Assembly: GCA_963851085.1 (NCBI GenBank) | Contig: CAWKNX010000012.1 | Coordinates: forward strand, 1-64,000 | DNA from: DATFVJ01 sp963851085 | GTDB taxonomy: Bacteria > Actinomycetota > Actinomycetes > Streptosporangiales > Streptosporangiaceae | DNA length: 64,000 bases | Direction: 5' to 3' | Part shown: in pieces, positions 49,373 to 57,744 of the stretch | Numbering within the stretch: the first letter of the stretch is position 1 | Layout: each line of letters begins with the position of its first letter | Position numbers and translations under genes: made by a program | The notes under the pieces: model-generated | What the model was told of the DNA's origin: nothing | Databases searched by the model: none | The model's input: the letters and a program-made list of their open reading frames with translations, nothing else

Positions 49373-49590
49373 TGCCGACGCACCAGGCGACGGCGATGAT
49401 GCCATCATTGCCGATCGGCTTACTCGCAAGCAGCCCTCGCAACGTGTTGATGACCGGCGTGAGGGGCTGATTGTTGGCGAACCATGAAATTCCGGCGGGC
49501 ATGGACGCGGCAGCGACGGATGCGCTGCTGAGGAAGGGCAGGAACTGAAGGGGCAGGGTGCGGCTATTGGCTCCTTCCAGGCTCTTCGTG
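49373..49590 (-). pseudogene. remnant of an ABC-2 drug-exporter permease
   Basis: On the minus strand the frame reads LQFLPFLSSASVAAASMPAG then ISWFANNQPLTPVINTLRGL and LASKPIGNDGIIAVAWCVGI, which matches the last part of DrrB-type permeases. Upstream helices and any start are missing and the frame runs into unrelated residues. Confidence 0.75.
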
Positions 49591-49698
49591 GCGAGGCAGA
49601 AGGCGAGTCACCGCTGGGCTGCCCCATCCACGGTGCGGCTGCCTGGGCCAGCGCCTAGCCTGTGCGTATGCGGGTGCCGCGATCCGGGACAGACCTCG

Positions 49699-50115
49699 AT
49701 GGCTGACGCCGACGACGTACGCCGCCTCGCGCTGGCCCTGCCTGGCGTGGCGGAGATCGAGAGCGACGGCTTCGACTTCCGGGTGGCCGGCAAGGGGTTC
49801 GTCTGGTCCTACCCCGAGCGCAGACCGGGCAAGCCGCGGCTCATCCGGACCGACATCGCGGTGCTGTTCGTCGGCGACGAGGCCGAGAAGCAGGCTCTCC
49901 TGCTCGGCGAGCCCGAGGTCTTCTTCACCGCGCCCGGCTACGACGGCTGGCCGCTGGTGATGCTGCGGCTGGCGGAGGTGGACGCCGAGCGGCTGGGGGA
50001 GCTCGTGACCGACGCGTGGCGGATGCGTGCCCCGCACGAGCTCGCCGGAGAGCTCGGCGAGGCCGACTGCCTCCCGGGCATCCGCCGCGTGGCACCTGGT
50101 GATTCGTTGGCATGA
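49699..50115 (+). CDS. MmcQ/YjbR-family protein
   Basis: A 138-residue protein of the YjbR/CyaY-like fold. Typical blocks are VRRLALALPGVAEIESDGFD, FRVAGKGFVWSYPERRPGKP, FTAPGYDGWPLVMLRLAEVD and LGELVTDAWRMRAPHELAGE. Members are described as putative DNA-binding proteins without a proven role. ATG 49699 fits the family start; the open frame extends upstream. It converges on the alpha/beta hydrolase gene. Confidence 0.88.
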   Translation: MADADDVRRLALALPGVAEIESDGFDFRVAGKGFVWSYPERRPGKPRLIRTDIAVLFVGDEAEKQALLLGEPEVFFTAPGYDGWPLVMLRLAEVDAERLGELVTDAWRMRAPHELAGELGEADCLPGIRRVAPGDSLA

Positions 50116-50135
50116 GCGGTAATGCAGGATCTGGC

Positions 50136-50954
50136 TCAGCGGAGCCAGTCGAGTAGCAGTTCGTTGAGCCGGTCGGGTGCGTCCACGGGGATCCAGTGAC
50201 TTGCGCCCGGGATCTGCTCGTATCGCCACGGCCCGTCTACGTAGGCGCCCGACTGTTCCACCCGTACGCCGTCGAGGTAGTAGTCGTTGGCTGACCAGAT
50301 GCCCAGCGTGGGTGCGGTCACCGGCGGGAGCGGGGGCGGTGGCCCTGGCATGCGTGGCGCCGCGTTGGCCCGGTACCAGTTCAGCGAGGCGGTGAGCGCA
50401 CCTGGCCGGGACAGGTCGGCAATCCAGCGCTCAAGGTCGCCGTCGCCGCGGCTGAAGGTGCGCAGCCAGGCCCAGTTGTCGTGGCAGATCGTCGCTTCGG
50501 CGATCCCCGCGAACTGAAACAGCAACTGGTACCAGGACATCTCGTGCTGGCGCATCGTGTGCGGCGAGCGCGGATGCGGGACGGAAAGGACAACAAGCTT
50601 GCGCACGCGGCCCGGGTGGAACATGGCCGTGAGCCACGCCACCGCCGCGCCCCAGTCGTGGCCGACAAGGTGGGCGGCCTCCAGGCCGAGCGCCTCCAGG
50701 ATCGCGGCCACGTCCGCGACCGCGTTGCGCAATGCGTAGGCGGCGACGTCTTCGGGCTGGCTGGAGCGGCCGAACCCGCGCATGTCCGGTGCGATCACAC
50801 GGAAGCCATGCGCCACCAGGAACGGGATCTGGTTGCGCCACAGGAACGCCGAATCCGGCCAGCCATGGATGAGCAGCACCGGGTCACCGGCTCCGTGGTC
50901 CTCGACATGCAGCGAGATCCCGTTCACGTCGATCATCCGGCCACGGCCCGGCAT
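50136..50954 (-). CDS. alpha/beta hydrolase, epoxide-hydrolase-like
   Basis: 272 residues. The oxyanion motif is LLIHGWPDSAFLWRNQIPFL; the nucleophile elbow is LVGHDWGAAVAWLTAMFHPG with Asp as nucleophile. The catalytic His lies in IPGASHWIPVDAPDRLNELL, preceded by an acid in WSANDYYLDG. The Asp nucleophile and the HGWPD motif place it with soluble epoxide hydrolases and haloalkane dehalogenases. ATG 50954 has a GGAGG site eight bases upstream and is preferred over the GTG at 50957. Confidence 0.9.
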   Translation of the reverse strand: MPGRGRMIDVNGISLHVEDHGAGDPVLLIHGWPDSAFLWRNQIPFLVAHGFRVIAPDMRGFGRSSQPEDVAAYALRNAVADVAAILEALGLEAAHLVGHDWGAAVAWLTAMFHPGRVRKLVVLSVPHPRSPHTMRQHEMSWYQLLFQFAGIAEATICHDNWAWLRTFSRGDGDLERWIADLSRPGALTASLNWYRANAAPRMPGPPPPLPPVTAPTLGIWSANDYYLDGVRVEQSGAYVDGPWRYEQIPGASHWIPVDAPDRLNELLLDWLR

Positions 50955-51103
50955 CACGTCAGCCTCCGCCCTAGCTCGCCTCGCGACGCTGGCTCATGCT
51001 GCCGCATGGAATCAGTGACCACGACATGAGGCTAACCGAGGTGGCCGCAACGGCCTGCGAGCAGGCCACTCTGTCGGCGGCATGAGCGTTTGTTGGTGCA
51101 GCG

Positions 51104-51379
51104 CTACGGTCGATTCTCGAGGCCGACCCGCAGCCATTGCGGGCTGACATGGCATTCGATGAGCAGCTCGCGAATCGAGTCCGGCCAGTCCGCCATCTCC
51201 TGCGCGAACAGGCCGCGGTAGAGCTGGATGAGGTCGTCGGGCAACTCGTCGGGGAGCGCCTGGTCGGGGTCCCATGCCTTCCGCATCTCGTTCAGTTGCT
51301 GGGGCATATAGGCGCTGTAATCCTCGTGTGCAGGGTCCAGCAGGAGCAGGCCGGGGGCGGCGCTGGCACGCAACCTCAT
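51104..51379 (-). CDS. small hypothetical protein
   Basis: A 91-residue protein (LLLLDPAHEDYSAYMPQQLN, DELPDDLIQLYRGLFAQEMA, WPDSIRELLIECHVSPQWLR). I do not recognise it, but the balanced composition and the helical C-terminal half look like a real protein. ATG 51379 is the best start; the open frame extends further upstream without protein-like sequence. Confidence 0.6.
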   Translation of the reverse strand: MRLRASAAPGLLLLDPAHEDYSAYMPQQLNEMRKAWDPDQALPDELPDDLIQLYRGLFAQEMADWPDSIRELLIECHVSPQWLRVGLENRP

Positions 51380-51598
51380 AGCCCCTCTCCGCGACTTCCT
51401 GCGCATCGCACAGCGATCCTGCCCACCAGGAGCATCCGCGCCGTCGCTACGCCGCATACGGCAAGGACCGCCGCCGGATCCGCACCGAGTCCCGCTCTGG
51501 GAGCACGAGGCATGTGTCAGTTCATTTGATTGAGGTGCGTGTTCTGATGGTGGCTGACCGCACTTATCACGATTTTGGTCAGGAGGGCGCTGCCCCAG

Positions 51599-52320
51599 GT
51601 GAATGCTCCCATCGATCTTCGCTCGGACACGGTCAGCCTGCCTTCCGGGGCCATGCGCCGTGCCATGGCCACCGCGGAGGTCGGTGATGACTGGTACGGC
51701 GAGGATCCCACGGTGAACCGGCTGCAGGACCGGGCGGCGGAGCTGACCGGCAAAGAAGCCGCGGCCTACCTCCCCACGGGGACAATGTGCGATCAGGTCG
51801 CGATGCACGCGTCGCCAGGGCCGGGCATTTCGTGGTCTGCGAGGCTTCCGCGCATGTGGGCGGGACCGAGGTGGCGTCGGCCGTAGCCCTGTCCGGCATC
51901 GCCTTCCACCCGATACCGGCCCCCGCCCGCGGGCTGCTCAGCGTCGGCCAGGTCGCGCGGGCGCTGGAGCCCGATCCGTACGATGTCAGCATCGTTGATC
52001 TCGTAACAATCGAGAACACTCATCAGGCGGGCGGCGGCTCGGTTCTGCCTGTCGCTGACGTCCGGGCGATCGCCGCGGCATGCGCTGCCCGCGACGTGCC
52101 CCTGTACCTGGACGGAGCGCGGATATTCAACGCCTGCGCAGTGACAGGCGCGACGGTAGCCGACTTTGCATCTGCGGCGAGCGCGATGATGTTCTGCCTG
52201 TCCAAGGGGCTGGGCGCGCCGGTTGGCTTCACACATGCCGACATCACCGCCGACGATATCGAGGCGGCACTTGGCGCCTGGCGCCGCGCCACCGCCGATA
52301 CTGCAAGTTTTGATCATTAA
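51599..52320 (+). pseudogene. low-specificity threonine aldolase, frameshifted and internally deleted
   Basis: The first part (IDLRSDTVSLPSGAMRRAMA, EVGDDWYGEDPTVNRLQDRA, YLPTGTMCDQVAMHA) and the second (RAGHFVVCEASAHVGGTEVA, NTHQAGGGSVLPVADVRAIA, LYLDGARIFNACAVTG, FCLSKGLGAPVG) are both clear. They are separated by a one-base deletion near 51813. After the cofactor Lys motif about 110 residues are missing, and the sequence jumps to a C-terminal FTHADITADDIEAALGAWRR. The gene is therefore inactive by two independent lesions. A good terminator follows directly. Confidence 0.88.
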
Positions 52321-52355
52321 CCAAGCCCACCGTGCGGAGCGCACGGTGGGCTTGG
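52321..52355 (+). terminator. hairpin terminator after the threonine aldolase pseudogene
   Basis: 16-bp perfect stem CCAAGCCCACCGTGCG with a GAG loop, starting at the base after the stop codon. There is no long T-run, as is usual in actinobacteria. Confidence 0.85.
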
Positions 52356-52392
52356 CAGAAGGCAGTGTTCTCGCAGCGCCGGCGGCGGCAGA

Positions 52393-53661
52393 ATGTACTC
52401 GATGTCTGAGAAAATCGGGCGGAATCCGATCGTGATCGTCGGCGGCGGCATCGCCGGGGGCAATGCCGCCGTAACCCTACGGGAGGAGGGTTACCGGGGC
52501 CGAGTCGCAATCATCAGCCGAGAACCGGGCATCCCCTTTGGCCGTCCTCCCCTCTCCAAGACGTACCTGCGGTCGGAGGAGGATCTTGAGAGCTGGTATG
52601 TCAGACCTGCCGGCTGGTATGAAGAGCACGACGTGGACCGCCTGAGCGAGTCCAGTGTTGTGGCCGTCGATACCGCCGCGCACAGGGTGGTCCTGGACTC
52701 GGGCCAAGAGCTCGACTATGAGAAGGTCTTGATAGCCACGGGGGGACGGAACCGGAGGCTCGAGACTCCCGGGGCCGAGCTGTCCGGGATTCACTATCTG
52801 CGCACGGTAGCCGACTGCGACGCGATCAAGCGCGACGCGGTGGCGGATCGGCACGCTGTGGTAGCGGGAATGGGCTTCATCGGTTGCGAGGTGGCGGCCT
52901 CCCTGGCGCAGCTCGGGGTTCATGTGACCGCTGTCTTTCCTGGGACACATCCTCTTGAGCGGGTTCTTGGCGCGGAGGTAGGCGCAGTGATCGGCGCCAT
53001 CCACCGCGCGAACGGCGTCGAGCTGTTGGCGGGAGATCAGGTTGCTGCGTTCGAGGGGACCGAGCGACTGGAGGCAGTCATGACCGCCAGCGGCGATCGC
53101 GTCGCATGCGACTTCGCCGTCGCTGGCATCGGGATAGATCCCGATGTGCCAGCCGTTACTGGGTCATCGATAGCTTCGGCCGACGGCGTTCTCGTCGACG
53201 AATTGTGCCGGACCAGCGCGGCTGACGTCTATGCGGCCGGCGATGTCGCGAACCATCTCCATCCGCTATTCGGCCGGGTCCGTGTCGAGCACTACAACAA
53301 CGCGGAAAAACAGGGCGGTGCGGCGGCCAGGTCCATGCTCGGCTCGGCTAGCCCATATAGCTACATCCATAGCTTCTGGTCCGATCAATACGAGCACAAG
53401 CTCGAGTATGTCGGCCACGCCACCAGGTGGGACGAGTTCGTGGTCCGCGGGAGCTTGGCAGAAGGAAGGCTGGTTGGCTTCTACCTGCTCAAGGGGCTGG
53501 TGCAGGCAGCCGTCGGGCTGGACCGCGGCGGTGATCCCGAGTTGGACCGCGACTCGGAAATGGCGGCGTGTGCGCACCTGGTAGCCGTGCAAGCTCGGCC
53601 TGCTCGCGGCCAGCTCGCCGACGAACAGGTGGACTTGTGGTCGCTGGGGAATGTCGCGTAG
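52393..53661 (+). CDS. NAD(P)/FAD-dependent oxidoreductase, ferredoxin-reductase-like
   Basis: A 422-residue two-dinucleotide-binding flavoprotein of the rubredoxin/ferredoxin reductase group. It has the FAD motif IVIVGGGIAGGNAAVTLREE, FGRPPLSKTYLRSEED, the NAD motif VVAGMGFIGCEVAASLAQLG, VYAAGDVANHLHPLFGRVRV with the FAD-ribityl Asp, and EHYNNAEKQGGAAARSML. The C-terminal WSDQYEHKLEYVGH block is typical of reductases that serve Rieske oxygenases or P450s. No such partner is in the window. It starts at ATG 52393 or 52402. Confidence 0.92.
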   Translation: MYSMSEKIGRNPIVIVGGGIAGGNAAVTLREEGYRGRVAIISREPGIPFGRPPLSKTYLRSEEDLESWYVRPAGWYEEHDVDRLSESSVVAVDTAAHRVVLDSGQELDYEKVLIATGGRNRRLETPGAELSGIHYLRTVADCDAIKRDAVADRHAVVAGMGFIGCEVAASLAQLGVHVTAVFPGTHPLERVLGAEVGAVIGAIHRANGVELLAGDQVAAFEGTERLEAVMTASGDRVACDFAVAGIGIDPDVPAVTGSSIASADGVLVDELCRTSAADVYAAGDVANHLHPLFGRVRVEHYNNAEKQGGAAARSMLGSASPYSYIHSFWSDQYEHKLEYVGHATRWDEFVVRGSLAEGRLVGFYLLKGLVQAAVGLDRGGDPELDRDSEMAACAHLVAVQARPARGQLADEQVDLWSLGNVA

Positions 53662-53687
53662 GCGTCCCTATCACCAGTTCAATCCGG

Positions 53688-54413
53688 CTACGCGTTTGAG
53701 AAGAGAGGGATGTTCGCCCCACTGGCGGGAGCAAGTGGGCTGTCAAGCAGCGCCACGATCAGTTCCGCGACATCACCGGGTGTGAGGCCGGGACGAAGCT
53801 CGGGATTGGCCCGACGCAGCATCTGGGTGTCGACGGCGCCCGGACTCACGCAGATGGCGCTGATGCCGTGCTGCCTACCTTCCACCGCGATCGCCTCGGT
53901 GAGGCCGATGACCCCGTACTTGGAGACGTTGTATGCAGCCAGCCCCGGGAACTTCTCGGTCGCGTAGACGCCAGAGAGCGAGGCGATGTTGACGATCCGG
54001 CCGTCGCCGGCCGGGCGCATCGCGGTGAAAGCCGCACGACAGCAGAGGAATGAGCCGGTCAGGTTGACCCGAAGCGTCTCTTCCCAGATCTCGGACGTGG
54101 TTTCGGCGAACGGCGCGGACGTCAGCACGCCGGCCGCGCATACCAGAGCGGCGAGACGGCCGATCCCCCCGGCGGCGGCGAAAAGACGCTCGACATCTTT
54201 GACCTTGCTCACGTCCGTGGGCACCGATGTGGCCTCGCCGCCGACGTCTCGGATGTGTCTGGCGACGCCGGCCAGAGCCTCGCGGTCACGGGCCGCGAGA
54301 ACGACGTGAGCGCCTGCCGCGGCAATAGCCTCGGCGGTGGCAGCGCCGATCCCTCGGCTGGCGCCCGTGACCACCGCCACCCGTCCCGCAAGCCAATGCC
54401 TCGGGTCACCCAC
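53688..54413 (-). CDS. short-chain dehydrogenase/reductase
   Basis: About 241 residues. The cofactor motif is VAVVTGASRGIGAATAEAIA, and the catalytic residues are in VNIASLSGVYATEKFPGLAA followed by YNVSKYGVIG. It is the last gene of a four-gene operon; GTG 54413 overlaps the glycosyltransferase stop by 8 bp. The open frame extends to 54473. In known tetrahydropterin pathways an SDR (sepiapterin reductase) acts after the PTPS enzyme, which fits this context. Its substrate is otherwise unknown. Confidence 0.88.
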   Translation of the reverse strand: MGDPRHWLAGRVAVVTGASRGIGAATAEAIAAAGAHVVLAARDREALAGVARHIRDVGGEATSVPTDVSKVKDVERLFAAAGGIGRLAALVCAAGVLTSAPFAETTSEIWEETLRVNLTGSFLCCRAAFTAMRPAGDGRIVNIASLSGVYATEKFPGLAAYNVSKYGVIGLTEAIAVEGRQHGISAICVSPGAVDTQMLRRANPELRPGLTPGDVAELIVALLDSPLAPASGANIPLFSNA

Positions 54414-55500
54414 TGGCCGCGACCCCGCCACCTTGACTGGCGACTCGCCGGTAGAGGCGCTCGTGAGCGTCAAGACTCAGTTCCAGGTCGAAATGGCTTT
54501 CGGCATGGTCGCGGCATGCCGAGCGCGAGACTTCGGTCGTCCTCCTGACGCTATCGGCGGCTGCCTGGATGTCGTCGGGCGCGATCAAGAAGCCGGTCAC
54601 ACCATCCCTGATCACCTCACCGAGTGCACCGCGCTTGAAGGCGACCACGGGAGTCCCGCACGCCTGCGCCTCGGCAGCGGCCATGCCGAAGGGTTCATCC
54701 CACCTTGCGGGGCAGACAACGACCGCTGCGCGAGCCATCGCCACCCAGAGAGACGTTCGCGGAACTCCTGGATGCACCGCCACACCTGGCGCGTCACGTC
54801 GCGGGTCGATCTGTTCGCGGGCGTATTCGGCGTCGTAGGTGTCGCCGTAGACGTCGATGCCGATGCCGGCCGCCTGGGCGATGTCGATGGCTTCGGCGGC
54901 TCCCTTCTCGGGACTCAACCTGCCTGCGAAGACAGCGCCGTCGCCGGCTGCAGCCGACCAGGGGATGACACGCGTTGGCACGTAAGGCGGGAGAATCGCG
55001 TCGACCCGGACGACCCGGCGCCAGGCGTTCGCCTGGAACGCGGATACGCAGGCAACGGCGGGCGGTCCATCGCACTGAGCGGCGTGACGAAGCGCATCCG
55101 CAACAGCCTCGTCCGGGGGTAGGTGGAGCGTGTGCACTACAGGGGCGTGCAATGCGGTGGCGAGTCCGACGGCCGGCGCGTCGAAGGCGTGATTATGGAT
55201 AACGTCGTAACGGATCTCCCGAACATGGGAGTAGACGCTGGCAAAGGCCCTCTCGGCCGCGGCTGGGTCATGGGCGGCTGCGCCAGAGGCTCGGTAAAGC
55301 GTGGCGCTCAGAGACGCGGGATCGACCCCGGTATCGATCACCTCGACCCCCGGCACCTCCGATCCGGACGCGGCGTAAACGTGTACCTCGTGACCTCTGC
55401 TGGAAAGGCCGCGGGCAAGATCAGACACGAATGCCTGCGAGCCGCCGCGCTGTGGTTCCATGATGGGTGTCACGAGCGGCGCGATGATCGCGACCTTCAC
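54406..55500 (-). CDS. glycosyltransferase family 4
   Basis: A 364-residue GT-B enzyme. The N-terminal GGSQAFVSDLARGLSSRGHE and HTLHLPPDEAVADALRHAAQ bind the acceptor. The donor domain has GAVFAGRLSPEKGAAEAIDI and the E-x7-E motif in PARWDEPFGMAAAEAQACGT. GTG 55500 overlaps the methyltransferase TGA (GTGA), so the genes are translationally coupled. The sugar and acceptor are unknown. With a PTPS/QueD homologue and an SDR, glycosylation of a pterin is one possibility. Confidence 0.92.
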   Translation of the reverse strand: MKVAIIAPLVTPIMEPQRGGSQAFVSDLARGLSSRGHEVHVYAASGSEVPGVEVIDTGVDPASLSATLYRASGAAAHDPAAAERAFASVYSHVREIRYDVIHNHAFDAPAVGLATALHAPVVHTLHLPPDEAVADALRHAAQCDGPPAVACVSAFQANAWRRVVRVDAILPPYVPTRVIPWSAAAGDGAVFAGRLSPEKGAAEAIDIAQAAGIGIDVYGDTYDAEYAREQIDPRRDAPGVAVHPGVPRTSLWVAMARAAVVVCPARWDEPFGMAAAEAQACGTPVVAFKRGALGEVIRDGVTGFLIAPDDIQAAADSVRRTTEVSRSACRDHAESHFDLELSLDAHERLYRRVASQGGGVAASG

Positions 55501-56282
55501 TGCGGCACCACCTTGAAGGCGAGGTCGCGCGGCGGATTCATCCCCAGCACCTCGTAGGGAACCCGTCGCCGGTTGCGGCGGCGGACCTCTGTGACCGCAT
55601 GCGGATAGAAGATCTCGGCCAGCTCAATCGCCTCTTCGTGACTGGCGAATTCGACCCACATCTGCCCGGCGAAGCAGACGTACCGGTAGCCATGGGCAGC
55701 GAGCCAGTCGAGGTTGTTCGGCCAGACAATGACGACGGAGCCGCCTGGCCTGCACGCTCGTTCCATTTCAGCCAGGCCCACCTCGCCGCCATGGCCCGCG
55801 GCGGGGGTCAGGGCCGAGCATGCGACGAGCAAATCGGCAGAACCGTCGGCAACGGGCAGATCATCGAAAAAGCCGTGGATCACTTGAGCGCGGTATCCAT
55901 GATCCGCTTTTGCGAGCTTCCGCGTCAGGATCTGGCGCAACGGCGCCGCCGGTTCGATCGCCACGACCTCCCGCCCACGGTCGATGAGCTCAAGTGTCAG
56001 CCGTCCTGTGCCCGCGCCGACCTCGACGATCCGGTCCGCCGTCTGCGGGAGCCACTCGAGGACGCCGGGATGGAGCCACTCCGCGCTGACAAGCCGGTCA
56101 TAGAGGTCAGGCTCGAGCCGGTACAACAACTCCCAGGCCACGGTGACGTCGGTTTGCGGATCGCCGCTCCCGTGGGCGACAAACCGGCTCGCCTCGTCGT
56201 CGGTGAGCACGCCAAGGTCCGCGGCGGTGTAGCGCCTTCGCAATTCCTGGCCCAGCCGGGCCGGGGTCTCAGGCGTGATCAC
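55497..56282 (-). CDS. class I SAM-dependent methyltransferase
   Basis: 261 residues starting at GTG 56282, which overlaps the end of the QueD-like gene by 14 bases. The SAM motif is IVEVGAGTGRLTLELIDRGR followed by the acidic motif II VVAIEPAAP. Further motifs are GSADLLVACSALTPAAGHGG, and a motif after the post-I region with RACRPGGSVVIVWPNNLDWL. The last third has a charged NRRRVPYEVLGMNPP tail. Methylation target unknown; the context suggests a small molecule. Confidence 0.9.
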   Translation of the reverse strand: MITPETPARLGQELRRRYTAADLGVLTDDEASRFVAHGSGDPQTDVTVAWELLYRLEPDLYDRLVSAEWLHPGVLEWLPQTADRIVEVGAGTGRLTLELIDRGREVVAIEPAAPLRQILTRKLAKADHGYRAQVIHGFFDDLPVADGSADLLVACSALTPAAGHGGEVGLAEMERACRPGGSVVIVWPNNLDWLAAHGYRYVCFAGQMWVEFASHEEAIELAEIFYPHAVTEVRRRNRRRVPYEVLGMNPPRDLAFKVVPQ

Positions 56283-56688
56283 TGACCTCGGCCCAGTTCT
56301 TGTCGGTCTCCCACACGCGGACTGACCGCAGCAGCCCTTCAGGGAGTTCCGGCCGGAGCCTTTCCCAGAAGGCCAGGGCAAGGTTTTCGGCTGTCGGGAT
56401 ACGCCCTTCCAGCCACGGCACATCGGTATTCAGATTGCGGTGGTCCACATCCTGAATGATCTGCCGGCCCATGACGTCCGAAAGCCGTTTCAGGTCCAAG
56501 ACATAGCCGCTGGCGTGATCGATCTGGCCGGCCACGACAACCTCGAGGGCGTAGTTGTGCCCGTGCAGATTCGCGCATTTCCCGAACAGACGCCGGTTCT
56601 CGTCGTCTGATAGGCCCGGGTCGCGCAGCTGGTGCGCGGCATTAAACGATTCGCGGCGGCCGACCAGCACGGTCATCGGACTGGTCAT
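56269..56688 (-). CDS. 6-pyruvoyl-tetrahydropterin synthase/QueD-family protein
   Basis: 139 residues. Zinc ligands lie in FNAAHQL and LHGHNY; the catalytic Cys precedes in GKCANLHGHN (Cys-x3-HGH, the QueD spacing). DVDHRNLNTDVPWLEGRIPT, the acid-binding AENLALAFWERL and a closing RVWETDKNWAEV (closer to PTPS) follow. It converts dihydroneopterin triphosphate to either 6-carboxy- or 6-pyruvoyl-tetrahydropterin; the choice cannot be made from sequence. It is the first gene of the coupled operon. A short upstream frame (56642-56935, minus) overlaps its start and is of doubtful reality. Confidence 0.92.
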   Translation of the reverse strand: MTSPMTVLVGRRESFNAAHQLRDPGLSDDENRRLFGKCANLHGHNYALEVVVAGQIDHASGYVLDLKRLSDVMGRQIIQDVDHRNLNTDVPWLEGRIPTAENLALAFWERLRPELPEGLLRSVRVWETDKNWAEVSDHA

Positions 56689-56931
56689 GACCTTCGGTCG
56701 GCGGCAGCCGTACGTGGGTCGCGTTGACCCTGATGAGCCATATCGCGCCTCCCAGCTCCTCGCTCAGCTCATCGGCGGCCGACGATGTCATCTCCCTCAC
56801 GATGCTGTCGAGCACCAAGAAGGGCACGCCCCCCCATCCGGCCCGCTCCCACGACAGTGTACGACCCGGTCTCACACCGAACGAGCGCCGAAAGGCGGAC
56901 GGTGGAGCTACTGGCTGGTAGCAGGCCGCAG

Positions 56932-57744
56932 TCAACGATCCTCGGCTGCGACAGGCCCATCCGCACGCACGGGTGACTCGACCAGGACGACGTCGAGGGT
57001 GCGCGGCCCGTGCACGCCTTCGACTCGCTCAAGCTCAATGTCGCTGGTGGCGGAGGGCCCGCTGATCCAGGTCAGCGGGCGGTCCGGGGGCAGCCGCGCG
57101 ATGGCCTCCGGCACGAGCGCGACGACCTGGTCAGCGCGCACGATGCACAGGTGGTAGTCGGGCACCAATGTGATCGCGCGCCTGCCCTGATCGGGCGACC
57201 CGTCAAGGACGATGGTTCCCGTCTCGGCGATGGCGACCGCGGCTGCCGTGATGGCACCGTCGAAGCCGTCAAGTTCCCGCGCGGTAAACGCGCTATCGGT
57301 GACGGCCTGCACGCCGGCGGGCAGGGCGGGGAGGTGGAGGCCAGGCGGCACCACGACGCGCCGCGTCCCTCGGTCTGCCAAAGCCTCGCCGACCGTGGCA
57401 GCGAGCCCGTCGGCTGTGGTGCGCCGTACGACCGCGCGGTAGTCGGCAAGCCGCCCGGCGAGCAGGTCGAGCAGGTCACCGGCGCTGGCGTCGCCGCGAA
57501 GCCGGTAGCGACGCGGCACCTCGCCCTCGCGCGGGAGCGCGCCCTCTCCTGACGGCGGCGCGCCGCCGTCAGGAGAGGGCGCGCTCCCGCCGCCACCACC
57601 AGCCACTCCGGCGCCGCCATCACGAGAGGGCTCACCGCCGCCACCACCAGCCACACCCCCACCGCCACCGCGAGCGGGGGCGTCCCCCGCGGTGGCGCCG
57701 AGTGCCGTGCGGATGCGCGCGAGCACCTCCTCGCGGGCGCTCAT
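56932..57744 (-). CDS. lutC: lactate utilisation protein C (LUD domain)
   Basis: 270 residues, last gene of the lactate oxidation operon. The LUD domain is clear: DYRAVVRRTTADGLAATVGE, LDGFDGAITAAAVAIAETGT, ALVPEAIARLPPDRPLTWIS, and GPSATSDIELERVEGVHGPR with the conserved terminal block TLDVVLVE. Between the N-terminal helix (VLARIRTALG) and the domain lies a Gly-rich insertion of about 65 residues. Its last part is encoded by a perfect 60-bp palindrome (57531-57590). ATG 57744 overlaps the lutB stop (ATGA). Confidence 0.93.
   Translation of the reverse strand: MSAREEVLARIRTALGATAGDAPARGGGGGVAGGGGGEPSRDGGAGVAGGGGGSAPSPDGGAPPSGEGALPREGEVPRRYRLRGDASAGDLLDLLAGRLADYRAVVRRTTADGLAATVGEALADRGTRRVVVPPGLHLPALPAGVQAVTDSAFTARELDGFDGAITAAAVAIAETGTIVLDGSPDQGRRAITLVPDYHLCIVRADQVVALVPEAIARLPPDRPLTWISGPSATSDIELERVEGVHGPRTLDVVLVESPVRADGPVAAEDR
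57531..57590. repeat. perfect 60-bp palindrome inside lutC
   Basis: 30-bp arms with no loop: GCGGGAGCGCGCCCTCTCCT... and its complement. It stays in frame and encodes the stretch PSPDGGAPPSGEGALP within the Gly-rich linker of LutC. Confidence 0.97.
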
